Assembly (NCBI RefSeq): GCF_026210795.1
Contig: NC_089442.1
Coordinates: 1,984,001 to 2,048,000, forward strand
Direction: 5' to 3'
Origin: Rhizophagus irregularis
Lineage: Eukaryota > Glomeromycota > Glomeromycetes > Glomerales > Glomeraceae
Length of the DNA stretch: 64,000 nt
Shown here one piece after another: positions 60,101 to 64,000 of the stretch. The position numbers and the translations under genes are program-made. How positions within the stretch are numbered: position 1 is the first letter of the stretch; each line of letters starts with the position of its first letter. Below the pieces are notes generated by a model, which made no database searches, was not told where the DNA came from, and was given only the letters and a program-made list of their open reading frames with translations.

Positions 60101-61895
60101 AATTTCTTTATTTAAAAAATTATTTCGTAGATGGTAAGTTGTTTATTTAATTCTATTATTACTTATTGTTATAATATTTACATATAATTTAAACTATCTA
60201 ATTTCTTTATTTATTTAATAGATCGTAAGTTATAAATTATTTATTTAATTCTATTATTACTTATTGTTATAATATTTACATATAATTTAAACTATCTAAT
60301 TTCTTTATTTATTTAATAGATCGTAAGTTATAAATTATTTATTTAATTCTATTATTACTTATTGTTATAATATTTACATATAATTTAAACTAATTTCTTT
60401 ATTTAAAAAATTATTATGATCTAGCTTGTAAGTATCTCTATTGTTATATATTTATATAATATTTATTTGTTAATTAAATTCTTTTATTTAAAAAATTATC
60501 TATTACTTTAGTTGGTAAGTTGTAAATTATAGGTTATTATGTATTTATCCAAAAACTAAGACTTATATTACATTAAATTCCTATTTAAATTTTAGAGTAA
60601 GTAATAATTTATTTTAGTGTAAATTATAATACAATCTATAATAAAATTTTAATTATTTAAATTTATAGATTTGGAAAAAGTGGAAATACAATTATAGATG
60701 ATTTTATTCTTGAAAAAAAATTAAGATGGATTCCTTATAACAAATTTAAAAATGTTGAATATCTTAAAGAAGGAGGATTTGGTGCTATATACAAAGCTAT
60801 TTGGTTAAAGAATGATGGAGATGAAAAAGAAGTAATTCTTAAATGTCCCAAGAATTTAAATGAAAATTTAAATGAATTTTTGAAAGAAGTATGATAGATT
60901 GATAGTATATTATTTTTTTATTTTTATAATTTATATTAATTAATTATTATTAATTTTTGTAGTGGGACTATCATAAGAATTGTTTAAATTCATCAATTGA
61001 TATTGTAAATTTTTATGGATTTACAAAAGATCCAAAAATTTCAAAATATGCGGTAGTAATGGCTTATGCAAATAATGGTAATTTAAGAGAAAATTTAACA
61101 AGAATAGTCAAAAATAATTGGAATCAAAAATTATATATGTTGTACAGAATTATTACTGGACTTAGTAGAATACATAAAAAAAATCTTATTCATTGTGATT
61201 TTCATGATGGTAATATTTTAAATCATGATGAGAATATAATTTATATTAGTGATTTAGGATTATGTCAACCTGTAAAATCGTTTTTGGAAAAGTATGATAT
61301 TTATGGTGTTATACCATTTATGGCTCCTGAAGTTTTAAGAGGCAAATCTTATACTCCAGCTAGTGATATATATAGTTTTTCTATGATTATGTGGGAATTT
61401 ACATCTGGAGTACCACCATTTAATGATAGAGCACATGATATTCAACTTACTTTAAGTATTTGTAAAGATGGTGAACGTCCTGAAATTATTGAAAATACTC
61501 CACAATGTTATGTAGATTTAATGAAAAGATGTTGGAATGAAGATCCATTAAAAAGACCATCTTCTAAAGAAGTATTGGAAATTATTGACAAATGGATTTC
61601 CCGTCCTAATGAAGTCAATGATGAATTAAAAAGCAACATTATGGAATTTATAAATGCACCAATTGGGCAGTATAACAATCTTGTTACTCAATCTCATCCT
61701 AAAGCATATTATACAAGTCGTTTACTTGATTTTACTAGTAAAAAATTGAATGAAATACTTGAAAGTAGAGATTTACAAGCTTATTATTCAAGTCAATCTA
61801 CTAGTGAAAAAGTAAATGAAATTCTTGAAAGTGAGGATTCACAAGCTGAAGATTTGGATGATTGTATAGTTAATTTGAAGTCATTAGGTATGTAA
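57133..61895 (+). CDS. TKL-type protein kinase with intron/micro-exon array
   Basis: Secure coding parts: 60669..60888 and 60963..61895. Proposed first exon: 57133..57151 (MDQRIE, donor GTATATC). Between them lies the array at 57,253-60,668 (separate entry). After the array comes FGKSGNTIIDDFI, the usual (W)xSGNxxIDxFI linker of this class, then WIPYNKFKNVEYL, glycine loop KEGGFGAIYKAIW, Lys in VILKCP, catalytic loop HCDFHDGN (catalytic Asp kept; the Arg of HRD is Cys), DLG, APEVLRG and the Arg of the C-lobe in DPLKRPSS. The C-terminal tail contains a duplicated segment (LNEILESRDLQAYYSSQST / VNEILESEDSQA). The kinase looks catalytically competent. If all candidate micro-exons are used the protein is 424 residues; taking the whole array as one intron joins the outer exons out of frame. 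The upstream start is the least certain part. Confidence 0.8.
57253..60668 (+). repeat. Tandem array of ~33 intron-like units separated by 3-nt micro-exons
   Basis: Each ~80-110-bp unit begins GTAAGT, carries a near-invariant core (TTTAATTCTATTATTACTTA then TTGTTATAATATTTACATAT), a branch-site-like CTATCTAATTTCTTT, and ends in AG. Between AG and the next GTAAGT are exactly 3 nt in 32 of 34 places: ATC 8, ATG 5, CTG 4, CGC 4, TTG 3, CAT 2, ATT 2, and GGT, GGG, CGT, CTT once each. One junction near 57,425 has 6 nt and one near 60,595 has 1 nt. Three end-types alternate (TTTATTTAG-CTG, AATAATATAG-CGC, TTTAATAG-ATC/TTCGTAG-ATG), and a five-unit block (CTG CAT ATG ATC ATC) is itself duplicated with a period of about 524 bp (59,407 and 59,931). 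Units 1-2 and the last three are more diverged than the middle. Confidence 0.9.
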
Positions 61896-62929
61896 TATAG
61901 TATATAAAGAAAATTGTTCTTACAAATTATTTATGTGAAATTAATTTATTTAATATTTGAACTTAGATATTAAAACAGATGAAAATTAACTAGTCATTGT
62001 TTGTTTTTAAAAAAATTTATAGTTTTTAAGTGATATTTGATATTATACATTTAAAAGAAATTTTATTTTATTCTTTTTAGATTTATTTAAACATTAAGAC
62101 TAGAGTAGTAAAATATTTTATAAGTTTCTTAGTTTGTAATTTAAATAATTCCTTTTTTTTTCTTTTTTTATTATACTTATAATTATTTAAACACTAAGAC
62201 TAGAGTAGTAAAATATTTACAAGTTTCTTAGTTTGTAATTTAAATAAATCTTTTTTTTATAACTTTTTCAATTATGAGATATAAATTATCAAAATAATAA
62301 TATAAAACCATTTCCAATGATAATGGATAGGCCAACAGCCTAACACTAACCATTTAATGATCTGTTTGATCACATGTTCGTACATAGATCTAAGAAGCGT
62401 CGCGTAGAAGAAAAAAATCAAGAAAAATAATTATAGAAGCGTCATGTATTACGGGCTAAGATCCGAATTTTGTACTTGTTTTCTTTGTATAAAAACGTCA
62501 TCATGTATTCCCCAAACCTTTGTATAGCGTAATAAAAATTTTTACAACGATCGACTGATCGTGATAAAGAGGTGTATAGTTGGACCCATAATAACGCATC
62601 CAATAAAATTTGTTTATTTTAAAATAAAATAATTTTTTTTTGGTATGTATATTTAGTAAAATCTTAACATAATTTGATAGTTATTAACCTAAACTATAAA
62701 ATGACGTTGAGATTATTTCAGTTGAACATCTATATCAAAAGTTATTAGCTTTCAAAGTTCAAGTACTTTATTAATATATTAAAAGAAGGATTTGAAACAT
62801 ATAATTCTGGCCGGAATTTCCAAAATTCTATAATGCGGGCCAGATTTAAGATATGTATCGTTACACAAATAACTTGTATTTAAGTTTCGAAAAATTTTTC
62901 ACACGACGTTGATCTTAATTTTTTTTATT
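61896..62929. other. 3' flank of third kinase and intergenic
   Basis: A direct repeat of about 65 bp, AGACTAGAGTAGTAAAATAT then TT..AAGTTTCTTAGTTTGTAA, occurs at 62,096-62,155 and 62,197-62,250. A less AT-rich stretch at 62,330-62,600 has an AGAAGCGTC motif twice. At 62,800-62,850 TTCTGGCC and ATTCTATAATGCGGGCCAG form a small hairpin related to the centres of the MITEs at 50.5 and 53.6 kb. Confidence 0.4.
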
Positions 62930-64000
62930 CTCATGCCGAATAACACAACATTGTCGCAATATAGCTAAAAAAAAAGAAAAATTGTCAATATTTTAAATTC
63001 AGATGATGATGAAAGCACCGATGAAGAAATTGAGAGAGTTGATAATCAAATTGAAAATGAGGCAGAGCAATTTTCTCAGTTTTAATGAAAAATATGGAAA
63101 CACTTAAGTTTTCTAAGCGTCCATTAGTTAATTTAGGAAACTCTCGAACAACTAAGTATAGACGAAAAATCAAAGCATTGGAAAACCAAAAGAAAAATGG
63201 ACAAACACTGATTCAACTATTATCTAAAGAAAAATCTCAAGAAACATCAGATAGCGAAGAGACACAAAATAATGATGAAGAAATCAATAAGGAAAATGCA
63301 AATAAATCTATGAAATATGTAACTTTTATCAACCAGATTGAAACTAAATTGAAAACTGAAAATCAGCAATTAACTTCAGGGCACAAAATGCATCTCAAAG
63401 CTGTTTAATATTATTTTCAGCTTCTCAGTAAAGGGCATGCAAAATTAAAAGCAAGTCAAACTGTTGCAGAGCTTTTAAATCGTGGAGTATGGTTTGCACG
63501 TTGTGTTAGAAGTTGGGCTAAAGCATTTAAAAACTATGATGATGTTCCTAAAAGTAATCGAGGACAACATTTTAAAGGGAGCAGTATTCTTAATGATGAA
63601 GATGTTCAACTAAAAATATCTTTATATTTGCAACAACACAAATTTGATGTTACTGTTAATAGTTTTCGTGATTTTATTTGTGAAGAAATTTTGCCTTCCA
63701 TTGGTATAGAAAATAAATCAACAATTAGGTATAATAAACTTATTTACATTATATAATATATTTATTTAATTAACTATCTTATTTATTTTATTATTTTTAG
63801 CAAATCAACAGCAAATCGATGGTTAAAAAAAATGTGATTTATGTTTGGTCGTTATGCAAAAGGAATGTATGTTGATGGCCATTAAAGAGAGGATGTTGTT
63901 GCCTATCGGAAAGAATTTCTTGAAAATATGGCTAAGTATGTATTTATTTATTTATAATGAGAGATTTTATACTTTAAATTTAATATTTTAATTAAATATA
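62930..64000 (+). pseudogene. Degraded DNA transposase, runs off the window
   Basis: Broken plus-strand frames: DDDESTDEEIERVDNQIENE (stop), then from 63,085 KFSKRPLVNLGNSRTTKYRR, KIKALENQKKNGQTLIQLL, KMHLKAV (stop), then FQLLSKGHAKLKASQTVAEL, NRGVWFARCVRSWAKAFKN, GSSILNDEDVQLKISLYLQQ, an intron-like gap at about 63,730-63,800, and WLKKM (stop) FMFGRYAKGMYVDGH (stop) REDVVAYRKEFLENMAK. The order matches a DDE-type transposase family common in Rhizophagus, with the ...YVDGHERxDVVxYRKEWLE block (family memory). Several stops and a frameshift show it is dead; the catalytic part would lie beyond 64,000. Confidence 0.7.

Noticed and set aside
57431-60420. CRISPR array
   Set aside because: Regular repeats with short variable parts, but the variable parts are 3 nt, the repeats end in splice-site motifs and the setting is an intron-containing eukaryotic gene.

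Overview
The window is a very AT-rich (>70% by eye), intron-containing eukaryotic locus. It has spliceosomal introns of about 75-110 nt (GTAAGT/GTAAAT donors, CTAAT-like branch sites), several TKL-type protein kinases with multi-CxxC N-termini, a fungal-type O-acetylhomoserine sulfhydrylase, Sho1-like SH3 modules and a dense layer of DNA transposons, MITEs and LINE debris. Together these point to an arbuscular mycorrhizal fungus (Glomeromycotina, Rhizophagus-like). That is inference from family knowledge; no search was run. I found no tRNA, rRNA or CRISPR.

Layout. 1-2 kb: relics of a kinase zinc-ribbon exon and of the MET17 3' end. 2.9-5.6 kb (minus): a TKL kinase with two frame breaks and a tandemly duplicated C-terminal exon. 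8.3-18.9 kb (plus): a three-member tandem family of MGN-starting (predicted N-myristoylated), Ser/Asn-rich proteins with a His...Asn-Cys permuted-papain-like core. Copy 1 is a pseudogene; copies 2 and 3 are intact. Between them lie a minus-strand ladder of micro-exon-like units (11.4-12.2 kb) and a hAT transposase fragment. 21.3-29.1 kb: a large inverted duplication carrying two secreted/multi-pass membrane proteins with C-terminal SH3 domains (two SH3 in the left copy, one in the right). The arms serve as filled/empty-site references for several MITEs. 30.4-40.6 kb: repeat territory with TIR elements, an apparently intact pogo/Tigger-like transposon (34,501-36,391) and two copies of a long non-coding repeat. 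42.2-44.8 kb (plus): a TKL kinase homologue whose catalytic loop and glycine loop look inactivated. 47.4-49.3 kb (minus): seven-exon MET17. 50.97-54.08 kb: a 5'-truncated LINE with a 19-bp target duplication, itself invaded by a hAT MITE with an 8-bp duplication. 57.1-61.9 kb (plus): a third TKL kinase. 62.9 kb to the end: a degraded DNA transposase.

Most striking observation: between the first exon and the kinase exons of the third kinase lies a 3.4-kb tandem array in which every unit looks like a complete ~100-nt intron (GTAAGT...CTAAT...AG). Successive introns are separated by just three nucleotides: 34 candidate micro-exons in total, 32 of 3 nt, one of 6 nt and one of 1 nt. Their 103 nt read through without a stop in the phase set by the upstream ATG and arrive in frame at the kinase exon, whereas removing the array as one intron would break the frame. 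Tandem multiplication of exon-intron units also occurs at the first kinase (102-nt exons) and in the 11.4-12.2 kb ladder, so it seems to be a recurring process in this window.
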